NCBI RefSeq assembly: GCF_001858325.1
Contig: NZ_MBPP01000019.1
Location: forward strand, 26,615 to 90,614
Origin: Marinobacter sp. AC-23
GTDB lineage: Bacteria > Pseudomonadota > Gammaproteobacteria > Pseudomonadales > Oleiphilaceae
DNA: 64,000 nucleotides
Reading direction: 5' to 3'
The notes under the pieces were generated by a model. That model was given only the letters and a program-made list of their open reading frames with translations, searched no databases and was not told the origin of the DNA. Shown here in pieces: positions 41,636-49,414 of this stretch. The stretch's first letter is position 1. Every line of letters begins with the position of its first letter. The position numbers and the translations under genes were made by a program.

Positions 41636-42336
41636 TCGAGTCACCCCAGTTCCCGCCGTTACTGACCGGAGAAGTGGTGCCGAGGCATACCGACCCTTTT
41701 AACAAAGCTGTCAGCCGGGCCATCGCAGGTGTTGATTCAGGCACGGTGTTCTACTCCGAAGCGGGCGACACCTTGCGCGCAGCTCTGGTGCTGGCGCCGG
41801 AAACGCCTCTGGAAGATGCCGTTCAAGCGGTCTACGTTGCCCAGATAGGCCTTGCCGAGAGTCTGGGCGCCCTGGCTCCACCCGAAGTACCCGTGCACTT
41901 TCAATGGCCTGATCGAATCAAGGTCAATGGTGCTATCTGCGGTGGCGTTCGATTCGCGGCGGATGTTTCGGATCCCAAGGCTCATCCAAACTGGCTGGTC
42001 ATCGGCATCACTGTGCCTTTCAGCCAGGAAGCCAACGAGCCTGGAGAAAATCCGAATGAAACCTGCCTGTACGAGGAAGGCTGCATGGGTATTACGCCCA
42101 TGGCCTTGTTGGAGAGCTGGTCCAAGCACACATTGTTATGGCTGACCTATTTTATGGACAGTGGCTTTGAGCGCGTGCACAAAGAATGGCGGCCACGCTG
42201 CGATACTCTGGGCAAGACCGTCGAACGGCCCCGGCAGGGCATCTTTGTTGGCCTGGATGAAAAAGGCCGGATGCTGTTGCGTCAGGATGCCATGACCGAG
42301 ACATTGAGCTTGATTGAATTCGCGGAGCACGTATGA
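41632..42336 (+). CDS. Biotin/lipoate ligase-like protein lacking catalytic motifs
   Basis: 234 residues with the BPL_LplA fold. The catalytic-lysine region of BirA (KWPND...KLAGI) reads [18 protein letters not shown]: the lysine that attacks biotin aligns with isoleucine, and the glycine-arginine ATP loop (GRGRRGR) has no counterpart near [12 protein letters not shown]. It also contains [18 protein letters not shown] and an unusual C-terminal domain (DUF4444 type, from memory). It may bind a small acid or nucleotide without ligating. Overlaps both neighbours by four bases. Confidence 0.75.
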   Translation: MIESPQFPPLLTGEVVPRHTDPFNKAVSRAIAGVDSGTVFYSEAGDTLRAALVLAPETPLEDAVQAVYVAQIGLAESLGALAPPEVPVHFQWPDRIKVNGAICGGVRFAADVSDPKAHPNWLVIGITVPFSQEANEPGENPNETCLYEEGCMGITPMALLESWSKHTLLWLTYFMDSGFERVHKEWRPRCDTLGKTVERPRQGIFVGLDEKGRMLLRQDAMTETLSLIEFAEHV

Positions 42337-42809
42337 AGCTGGCCCGAACCCTGCAACTGGATATATCGGACGAAAATGTATTTGAGAAGCCTGCGCCCAG
42401 CGGCGAATGGGCGATCCCCGGCGGCTTCGAGTTTTCCAACTGGACCGAAGCGAACCTGAGGGGGAAAGCCCGCCAGGCGTTCAGTAATGGCTGGTATAGC
42501 ATTGAGTCTGGCGGTCGTGCCAGTTTCGTTGGCGTATGCAATATCACCAACGCGGAATTGGAGCAGTTGCGTACAATCCTCGCTCAAACGTTTGTCGACC
42601 ATTATGGCGCGCCGGATCTCGAAGCAGCCTATCCGGTCGCCTGCGAAGAGATCAACCAGATGCACAGCATGTGTGAGGACTTCGAGGACAACACATTGCT
42701 AATGATCAGCCGTACAATGACCGAGCTCGGCGTTGAGGAAACCTATCGCTCCCAGGCGCCTCAGGATGCCTCACTCGAGGCATTTGCGGTCCATGGCAGC
42801 GTTGACTGA
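42333..42809 (+). CDS. DUF6505-type protein, 158 aa
   Basis: Soluble, acidic. The core GEWAIPGGFEFSNW and GWYSIESGGRASFVGVCNIT fits a small family that I associate with formate dehydrogenase regions, named DUF6505 from memory. It has single cysteines in VACEEI and MHSMCEDFEDN, but no known motif. Last gene of the iron-sulfur operon; its stop is next to that of the convergent moeA2. Function unknown. Confidence 0.7.
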   Translation: MKLARTLQLDISDENVFEKPAPSGEWAIPGGFEFSNWTEANLRGKARQAFSNGWYSIESGGRASFVGVCNITNAELEQLRTILAQTFVDHYGAPDLEAAYPVACEEINQMHSMCEDFEDNTLLMISRTMTELGVEETYRSQAPQDASLEAFAVHGSVD

Positions 42810-44057
42810 TTACAACCCGAAGCTGCCGTAGGGAATAAACCGTACAGGGGTTCCGGGCTCGATTTGCAGGGCGCTCTCATCAAGCTCCACCAGGCCATCA
42901 GACCAGGCCAGGCCGGTCACCCGCCCCGAGCCTTCAGAGCCGAATACCTCAACCTGTCCATTACGGACCCGGGCCCTCAGCATTTCACTACGGCCCGGCT
43001 TCTTGTTCTTCGAAAAATTAGCGGGCATGACATAGCCTTGGGGTTCGAACCATTCACTCCCTGCCAGCAACGCCATCGCCGGAGCGCCAAACCGCAACGC
43101 GCAGACCCAGGCGGCGACCGGATTTCCTGGCAAACCCACCACGGGCGTCCCCTGGAACATGGCGAGCGCCAGGGGCCGGCCCGGCTTGATCGCGATGCGC
43201 CAGTTGCTGATTTCACCGTGAGCTTTTAGCATTTTCGACACATGATCCTCGTCACCGGCAGAAATACCACCACTGGTCAGGATCAGATCGCACTGCACAG
43301 CGCCGCGCTCCAAGGCCACTTTGACGTCTTCTGCCCGGTCAAGCACATGACCAAGATCAATCAATTCATAGCCAAGCTGCGCGACCAGGGCGCCCAGCAT
43401 CGGGCGGTTGGCGTCGTAGATCTGCCAATCGGTAACCGGTGCACCGACCGGCTTTACCTCATCACCGGTAGAAAGAACCCCGACCCGCAGCCGCTGATAC
43501 ACGTCAACTGACTCGACCCCCACACTGGCGAGCACTGCAACCTGGGTCGGGCTCAGCCGGGTTCCCGCAGTGAGGATCCGGTCCTGCGCCTTGATGTCCT
43601 CACCGGCTTTGCGGGCATTGGCGCCGGCTTTTAACGTGCCGTTCAGGTGCAGCTGGCCATCCGTGATTTCGCAGTCTTCCTCCAGGACTACCGTGTCCGT
43701 GCCCACGGGAATGACCGCGCCGGTCAGAATCCGTATGGCATGGCCTTCGGGCACCCGCCCCATATGAGGTTCCCCGGCGGCACTGCGGCCATCCACCAGA
43801 GGCAGTATGCTGGGCACGTCCGTTAGAGGTCCGGCAAAGGCATAGCCATCGACCGCGGAATTATTACTTGGGGGATGGGCTCGCGGCGCATAGACGTCGC
43901 TTACAAGGATGCGGCCATTGACCTGGGCCAGCGGAACGGAGCGCTGCACATCTGTGACAGGGTGTAAGCGTGAGCGCAACCGCTCCAGCGCTTCCTCGAC
44001 CGGCGTCCAGTTAACTCCGGGGGGCAGTGCAAAACAGTCGTTACGGAGCTTACTCAT
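42810..44057 (-). CDS. moeA: Molybdopterin molybdenumtransferase MoeA (copy 2)
   Basis: 415 residues with MoeA_N (HPPSNNSAVDGYAF), RILTGAVIPVGTDTVVLEED, TSGGISAGDEDHVSKML, PVVGLPGNPVAAWVCAL and MoeA_C (GRSEMLRARV). It differs over much of its length from copy 1 (29325-30536), especially in the C-terminus and in the loops. It is translationally coupled to mobB (ATGA overlap) at the end of the tungstate operon, so a role in inserting tungstate into the formate dehydrogenase cofactor is a reasonable inference. Confidence 0.93.
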   Translation of the reverse strand: MSKLRNDCFALPPGVNWTPVEEALERLRSRLHPVTDVQRSVPLAQVNGRILVSDVYAPRAHPPSNNSAVDGYAFAGPLTDVPSILPLVDGRSAAGEPHMGRVPEGHAIRILTGAVIPVGTDTVVLEEDCEITDGQLHLNGTLKAGANARKAGEDIKAQDRILTAGTRLSPTQVAVLASVGVESVDVYQRLRVGVLSTGDEVKPVGAPVTDWQIYDANRPMLGALVAQLGYELIDLGHVLDRAEDVKVALERGAVQCDLILTSGGISAGDEDHVSKMLKAHGEISNWRIAIKPGRPLALAMFQGTPVVGLPGNPVAAWVCALRFGAPAMALLAGSEWFEPQGYVMPANFSKNKKPGRSEMLRARVRNGQVEVFGSEGSGRVTGLAWSDGLVELDESALQIEPGTPVRFIPYGSFGL

Positions 44058-44590
44058 AGCTTTTTCGTTTCCGATAGTTTGGTATTCGAGAGCACCGACG
44101 ATGATTTTTCACGGTTCAGAATGAAGTCTGCAATGGCGGGTACATCGTTTACGTCGAGAACGGGGCCCGAGAACTCCGCAGCGTAGTCCGCGGCCACAGC
44201 CACAATGTTGGCGTCTTCTTTATAGAGAGGCGAACGCGAACCTTCCCGTCGGTGCACCTCGATTTTGGGGTGCGAGTGTGTCTTGAAACCCTCCACCACT
44301 ACCCAGTCACAGGGGCCTAGCCGGGCCAGCAGTGCATCCAGCGTCGGCTCTTTGGCTCCCCGGAGTTCATGCATGATGGCGAAACGCTGACCGCCCGCCA
44401 GTATGACCTCACGAGCGCCGGCATCACGGTGTTTGTAGCTGTCGGTTCCGGGCTGATCCACATCCACCATGTGATGGGCATGCTTGATTGAGTTGACCGT
44501 AAACCCTCTACTGGATAACTCGCGAATCACCGCACTGGCCAGCGTCGTTTTTCCCGAATTCTTCCAGCCCACGATGCCTATAACATTCAC
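44054..44590 (-). CDS. mobB: Molybdopterin-guanine dinucleotide biosynthesis adapter MobB
   Basis: 178 residues with P-loop GWKNSGKTTLASAVI, GTDSYKHRDAGAREV and WVVVEGFKTHSHPKIEVHR, the MobB signatures. GTP-binding partner of MobA in making bis-MGD, the cofactor form that formate dehydrogenase needs. Overlaps mobA and moeA2 by four bases each. Confidence 0.94.
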   Translation of the reverse strand: MNVIGIVGWKNSGKTTLASAVIRELSSRGFTVNSIKHAHHMVDVDQPGTDSYKHRDAGAREVILAGGQRFAIMHELRGAKEPTLDALLARLGPCDWVVVEGFKTHSHPKIEVHRREGSRSPLYKEDANIVAVAADYAAEFSGPVLDVNDVPAIADFILNREKSSSVLSNTKLSETKKL

Positions 44591-45174
44591 TTAAGATGCT
44601 GCTCCGCCCAGGCCAGATCGTCTGGCGTATTGATGTTGAAAAAGTCGCCTTCGTCGAACACCACCAGTGTTTCGCCCTGGGACTGCGTCCACTGGCGGAT
44701 CTTGCGCACACCGTCGTTCAGGGCGGCCCGAAGATCATGTCGCAATGCGACATGCCAACGGCCAAAGGTGGGCTGGGGCAGTCGACCGCGCTCGGGGTCC
44801 GGCGTAGCCGCCAAAACCACCGGGGTATCGTGCTTGGCCAGCCGTTCCGCCAGATCCAAGGGAAAAAACGGGGTATCGGCGGCGACGCTGATTAGCCATT
44901 CGTGGCCCTGTTCGGCAGCCCAGTCCATTCCCGCCAGAATACCAGCCAGCGGGCCCGGAAAATCACCAATCGAGTCGGCGACCACGGGCAGCCCCAGATC
45001 ATCAAAACGACTCAGATCCCCGTTAGCATTCAAAACCAGCGCGCCTACCTGCGGTGTGATCCGCTCAATAACTCTCAGGATCAACGACTGGTCCCCCAGC
45101 ACTAACCGTCCCTTGTCGCCTCCGCCCATTCGGTTCGCCTGACCACCGGCCAGAATAACGGCGCAATCAGTCAT
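44587..45174 (-). CDS. mobA: Molybdenum cofactor guanylyltransferase MobA
   Basis: Attaches GMP to the pterin. 195 residues; ILAGGQANRMGGGDKGRL (the nucleotide loop), ISVAADTPFFPLDLAERL and FFNINTPDDLAWAE at the end. The ATG at 45174 overlaps the fdhD stop (45167) by eight bases; the alternative start at 45210 would cut further into fdhD. Confidence 0.94.
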   Translation of the reverse strand: MTDCAVILAGGQANRMGGGDKGRLVLGDQSLILRVIERITPQVGALVLNANGDLSRFDDLGLPVVADSIGDFPGPLAGILAGMDWAAEQGHEWLISVAADTPFFPLDLAERLAKHDTPVVLAATPDPERGRLPQPTFGRWHVALRHDLRAALNDGVRKIRQWTQSQGETLVVFDEGDFFNINTPDDLAWAEQHLK

Positions 45175-46051
45175 GTTCCGCCCCTTTCCGTCGCACTTTC
45201 TTGTCTTCATCCGGCACTTGCGACAAGTCCTGATCGAATACCAGGCGATGCTGGCCGCTCAGGCAGGTGAATTTTTTGCCTCGCATCCGTCCGATCAGTG
45301 TCAACCCGACCTGACGGGCAATATCGACACCCCAGGCGGTAAAGCCTGACCGGCTGATTAGCGTCGGAATCCCCATCAGCGAGGTTTTAATGACCATTTC
45401 GGAAGTCAGGCGCCCAGTGGTATAGAGGACTTTGTCGGCCGCCGGAATGCCATTGAGGTGCATCCAGCCTGCGATTTTGTCGACTGCGTTGTGACGCCCA
45501 ACATCTTCCATATAGGCCAAGATCTGTCGGCCCTGGCACAGGGCCGTACCATGAATGGCACCGGTTTCCATATACAGGCTGGGCGTGTGGTTGATCTGAT
45601 AGGAGAGATCGTAAAAGGTGCTGGTGTGCACCGGGGTGTCCGGCAGCGACAGCCCCTCGAGTCCCGCCATCATGTCGCCAAAGACCGTGCCCACAGCACA
45701 GCCCGACGTGCGGGTTTTCTTTTCCAGCTTGTCCTCGACATCGGTAATGCCCGCCGTGCGCACCACGGCGACTTCAAGCTCTTCGTCGAAATCGATCCCG
45801 GTGATCTGATCGCTCTCTTTCAGCATGCCCTGGTTCAGCAAAAAACCAAGTGCCAGATACTCCGGGTGATCGCCGATGGTCATGGCCGTGACGATTTCCT
45901 GACTGTTCAGGTAAATGGTCAGAGGGCGCTCTTCGATCACGCTGATTGATTTGCCTTGGCCGTTTTCATCAACGCCCTCAACTACGCGGGACAGGCGAGG
46001 GTCTTCAGGATCGGGAAGTATGGGATCAATCGTCATGTTTGTTATAGCCAT
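45167..46051 (-). CDS. fdhD: Formate dehydrogenase sulfurtransferase FdhD
   Basis: Moves sulfur from IscS to the Mo/W cofactor before it enters FdhA. 294 residues. Family parts RPLTIYLNSQEIVTAMTIGDHPEYLALGFL, EDVGRHNAVDKIAGW and TGRLTSEMVIKTSLMGI. The mobile loop that is C-x-x-C in E. coli reads TSGCAVGT, so only the first cysteine is kept. ATG at 46051 or 46036. Downstream of tupA by 50 bases, and coupled to mobA. Confidence 0.94.
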   Translation of the reverse strand: MAITNMTIDPILPDPEDPRLSRVVEGVDENGQGKSISVIEERPLTIYLNSQEIVTAMTIGDHPEYLALGFLLNQGMLKESDQITGIDFDEELEVAVVRTAGITDVEDKLEKKTRTSGCAVGTVFGDMMAGLEGLSLPDTPVHTSTFYDLSYQINHTPSLYMETGAIHGTALCQGRQILAYMEDVGRHNAVDKIAGWMHLNGIPAADKVLYTTGRLTSEMVIKTSLMGIPTLISRSGFTAWGVDIARQVGLTLIGRMRGKKFTCLSGQHRLVFDQDLSQVPDEDKKVRRKGAEHD

Positions 46052-46101
46052 CTCATGGACGGCGCCGAGTTGAATATGTACGGATAATGCCAGAGATTAG
46101 C

Positions 46102-46908
46102 CTATTTGGCATTCGGGAAAAACAGCTGCTGTCCGTCCACCTTGAAGTCGGCAATCGCCTGCTGGCCATCTTCGGAGAGCAGCCAATTGTGCCACTGCTG
46201 GGCCAGATCATGCTTGAGGTGCGGATGCTTCTCTTCGGACAGCAGCAAGCTGCCATACTGATTGAACAACACCTTGTCACCTTCGAAAAGCAGGGCAAGG
46301 TTCTGACGGTTTCCAAAGGCCACCCAGGTGGCGCGATCCGACATCACATAGGCATCCATTGCAGCGGCAGTGTTGAGCGTTGGTCCCATGCCGCTGCCGA
46401 GTTCTCGATACCAGTCGCCATCTGCGGCAACGCCCGCATTTTTCCAAAGGCGCAATTCGGCGCGATTGGTGCCACTGTCATCGCCGCGTGACGCGAACGG
46501 CGCCTCGGCATCGGCGATCGCCGCGAAGGCTTCAGTGGCGCTCAGCGCTTCACTGATATTGGCAGGATCATCGGCGGGACCAATCAACACGAAGTCGTTG
46601 TACATGACGTCGGCCCGCTCGGTGGCAAAGCTTTTCTCGACAAAACGCTTTTCGCCGGTGGTGTCGTGCACCAGAAGGCTGTCGGTGTCGCCGCGGCGGG
46701 CGATTTCAAATGCCTGGCCGGTACCCACGGCCACCACTCGAACCTGGATGCCAGTGGCGTCTTCGAACTTCGGTAATATGGATGCGAATAACCCCGAATT
46801 CTCGGTTGATGTGGTTGATGCCAGGGTGATGTAGTCCTCGGCACAAGCGCCGAACGCCAGGCCCATGCTGACTACACCCGCGAATAACAGACTTAGCGCC
46901 TTCTTCAT
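46102..46908 (-). CDS. tupA: Tungstate ABC transporter substrate-binding protein TupA
   Basis: 268 residues. Sec signal (LLFAGVVSMGLAFGACA), then the TupA oxyanion motifs ASTTSTENSGLF and FASRGDDSGTNRAEL, whose Arg and Ser/Thr residues are the tungstate ligands in characterised TupA proteins. Molybdate-only ModA proteins lack this RGDDSGT form. Strong ribosome site (AGGAGAAAACAAAATG). Third gene of tupB-tupC-tupA. Confidence 0.94.
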   Translation of the reverse strand: MKKALSLLFAGVVSMGLAFGACAEDYITLASTTSTENSGLFASILPKFEDATGIQVRVVAVGTGQAFEIARRGDTDSLLVHDTTGEKRFVEKSFATERADVMYNDFVLIGPADDPANISEALSATEAFAAIADAEAPFASRGDDSGTNRAELRLWKNAGVAADGDWYRELGSGMGPTLNTAAAMDAYVMSDRATWVAFGNRQNLALLFEGDKVLFNQYGSLLLSEEKHPHLKHDLAQQWHNWLLSEDGQQAIADFKVDGQQLFFPNAK

Positions 46909-46940
46909 TTTGTTTTCTCCTTTTTAATAGAAAAGCCGAA

Positions 46941-47684
46941 CTACTCGACCAGTTCTCCTGCGATAAACGCCTTCGCTTCTCGCGAGACGGGCTTGTCAAA
47001 GAAGACTTCAGCTGGAGTGTGTTCGCGCACCTTTCCGCCCGACAGGAAAAGTATATCCCCTGCGAGTCGCTTTGCCTGATGCAGATCATGAGTGGTCATC
47101 ACGATGCGGGTTCCCTGCTGATGAAACTCTCGCACCGCCGCCTCCACAGCTTTAATCGCCGCCGGGTCGAGCGCGGAGGTGGGTTCGTCCAGAAACAGTA
47201 TCTGCGGCGAAAGCAGCCAGGCCCGCGCCAGTGCCAGGCGCTGTTGTTCACCGCCAGAAAGTACCCGCGCCGGTGTATAACAGCGGGCGGTGAGGCCAAA
47301 ACGCTCAAGTGCATCGTGAGCCAGCTTTACGCGTTTTCTGCGCGGCACGTTATTGACTGCCAAGGCATGGATGAGGTTAGCAACGGCCGAGCGGCGCAAG
47401 AGCACAGGTTGCTGGAACACCATTGCCTGGCGAGGGCAAAGCTCACCTGACCATGTTATCTGCCCCTGTGTCGGGAGAAGCAGTTTGTGGGACAATCGCA
47501 GCAGAAGACTCTTGCCTGCTCCGTTAGGGCCCATCACCAGAGTGGGACCGGTGCCTTTCAGGGTGAATGAGCAAGGCCCCAGCAGCACCTTGTCCTCGTG
47601 GTTGAAGGTGACATCGTCAAAGCACAGCTCAGGTGGCGGAGACAGGATGAACGACGCAAGGCGTGGGATGTGGAAAGAGGTCAC
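46941..47684 (-). CDS. tupC: Tungstate ABC transporter ATPase TupC
   Basis: 247 residues. Walker A GPNGAGKSLLLRL, Q-loop region QAMVFQQPVLLRRSAVAN, signature LSGGEQQRLALARAW, Walker B QILFLDEPTSALD and H-loop MTTHDLHQAKR. No regulatory TOBE domain at the C-terminus, as in known TupC. Overlaps tupB by four bases. Confidence 0.94.
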   Translation of the reverse strand: MTSFHIPRLASFILSPPPELCFDDVTFNHEDKVLLGPCSFTLKGTGPTLVMGPNGAGKSLLLRLSHKLLLPTQGQITWSGELCPRQAMVFQQPVLLRRSAVANLIHALAVNNVPRRKRVKLAHDALERFGLTARCYTPARVLSGGEQQRLALARAWLLSPQILFLDEPTSALDPAAIKAVEAAVREFHQQGTRIVMTTHDLHQAKRLAGDILFLSGGKVREHTPAEVFFDKPVSREAKAFIAGELVE

Positions 47685-48378
47685 CCTACCCGCCTCCTGG
47701 TCAATTCACCCACCAGATACGCGCCGGCGTTAATCAGCATCACCAGCGTAAGTAGTACAATGCCCAGACCCAGTGCAAGAGGCAGGTTGCCCTTGCCGGT
47801 TTCCAGCACGATAGAAGTGGTCATTACCCGCGTAACGCCCTCAATATTGCCGCCTACCATCATCACAGCACCCACCTCGGCACTGGCGCGGCCAAAGCCG
47901 GCAAGCAGAACGGTTAACAGTGCAAAACGTGCATCCCACAACAGAGTGGGCATCATGCGTGAGCTTGACATGCCCAGTGAAACAAACTGTTCCCGGTATT
48001 CACCCAGAAGCTCCTCTACCTTCTGCCGCGAAAGTGCGGCCAGAATAGGCAATACCAGCACTACCTGCGCAAGTATCATGGCACCTGGTGTAAACAGCAG
48101 CCCCCACTCTCCGAGCGGACCCGCGCGCGAGAGCAGCAAATACACCATAAGCCCGGCCACCACCGGAGGCAGTCCCATCAGGCATTGAGCACGACAATCA
48201 TTCCGCCACGCCCGGGGAAGCGCCATATCGCAACCGCCGCACCCAAAGGGAAACCCAACAACGCCGCAATCAGTACCGCGAGAAGCGAAACCTGAAGTGA
48301 CAGCGCCACGATCTGAAAGAGCGAAGCGTCGAGATTTAACAGTAGCGACAGCGCCACGTAAAACGCATTATTTTCCAC
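47681..48378 (-). CDS. tupB: Tungstate ABC transporter permease TupB, frameshifted
   Basis: Joined length 232 residues with six hydrophobic segments, normal for TupB. The first part (GTG at 48378, to IVVLNA) and the second (GLPPVVAGLMVYLLLSRAGPLG on) meet at 48181-48182, where one missing C gives LNALMGLPPVV. The EAA-type loop is in the segment RASAEVGAVMMVGGNIEG. First gene of the tungstate operon; its start is preceded by AAGGAG. The order B-C-A is less usual than A-B-C. Confidence 0.92.
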
Positions 48379-48404
48379 AGCTGCGACTCCTTGATATTGA
48401 GCAT

Positions 48405-48423
48405 CGTGGCGTTTATCGCTACG
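48405..48423. promoter_or_regulatory. Candidate operator in the tupB/regulator divergent promoter
   Basis: CGTGGCG (48405-48411) and CGCTACG (48417-48423) are inverted 7-mers with one mismatch and a TTTAT spacer, in the 117-base gap between tupB and the regulator. The site suits autoregulation and tungstate control, but no binding evidence exists in the sequence. Confidence 0.4.
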
Positions 48424-48495
48424 CTTTGCACAATCTGTTGAAAAATATGCAGCTCAAAACAGTCTTGTGCTTTATTCGCCTTGCAGGAGAGATTG

Positions 48496-49380
48496 ATGCC
48501 CCTTCCCGCCTACCTCACCACGGCTGAAGCTGCCGAGTACCTGCGCCTGAAAGAACGCAAGGTCTACGATCTGGTCAGTCAGGGCGTTATTCCCTGTATG
48601 CGGGTGACGGGGAAGCTCTTGTTTCCACGCCAACGTATTGATTTGTGGCTGATGAATCATCTGGAGGGTGACGATGCTGTCAGCTCCCCCATTCCTCCAG
48701 TTTTGGCGGGCAGCCAGGATCCGCTGCTGGAATGGGCTTTAAAGGAGAGCAGCGCTGAGCTGGCTTTGTTGTGTCAGGGAAGTGGAGATGGCGTACAAAG
48801 GCTGGTCGACGGGCGGGCAATGCTCGCAGGCATGCATATCTGGCATGCTGAAAGTCAGAGTTACAACGATCCCAATACACTGGGCTTGAGCGGGATGCGC
48901 GACCTGGTGCTGATTCGCTGGGCAAAGCGCCAGCAGGGGCTCCTACTGGCAGCCGACAACCCACATGAAATCGGGCAGCTTGAGGATATCGCACGCCCCG
49001 GTATCCGTGTCGCGCATCGCCAGCCGGACGCTGGCGTCAGCCACTTGCTGCAAAGCTTGCTGGCTCGCCACCGCATTGATGCCAGGCAAATTACATGGGC
49101 TCCTCACCCATCACTCAGTGAGGACGATCTGGCTTTGGCTATTCGCCAGGGCGAGGCGGATATCGGTGTGGGGATCGAGGCTGCGGCGCGGCGTCAGGGA
49201 TTGGCTTTTATTCCCCTGCAACAGGAGAACTTTGACCTGGCGATGCGTCGGCGCCATTATTTTGAATCAGCAATGCAACGTTTGCTGGCGTTTGCCGGCA
49301 GCGAGCGCTTTATACAGCGCGCCGAAGCGCTCGGTGGTTACGATATCAGTGAGCTGGGGAAAGTCGTCTATAACGCTTGA
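48496..49380 (+). CDS. HTH regulator with periplasmic-binding-protein-like ligand domain
   Basis: 294 residues. N-terminal excisionase-type winged HTH (LTTAEAAEYLRLKERKVYDLVSQGVI), then a PBP_like domain (about 90-294; LAGMHIWHAESQSYNDP, ALAIRQGEADIGVGIEAAARR) related to ModA/TupA-type oxyanion binders. Diverges from tupB across 117 bases, so it is the likely molybdate/tungstate-responsive regulator of both. ATG at 48496 preferred (AGGAGA six bases upstream) over a TTG at 48481. It is followed by the MOT1 gene, 35 bases on. Confidence 0.85.
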   Translation: MPLPAYLTTAEAAEYLRLKERKVYDLVSQGVIPCMRVTGKLLFPRQRIDLWLMNHLEGDDAVSSPIPPVLAGSQDPLLEWALKESSAELALLCQGSGDGVQRLVDGRAMLAGMHIWHAESQSYNDPNTLGLSGMRDLVLIRWAKRQQGLLLAADNPHEIGQLEDIARPGIRVAHRQPDAGVSHLLQSLLARHRIDARQITWAPHPSLSEDDLALAIRQGEADIGVGIEAAARRQGLAFIPLQQENFDLAMRRRHYFESAMQRLLAFAGSERFIQRAEALGGYDISELGKVVYNA

Positions 49381-49414
49381 ACAGCGCCAATAACAACAAA
49401 CAGGCGGATTAATC

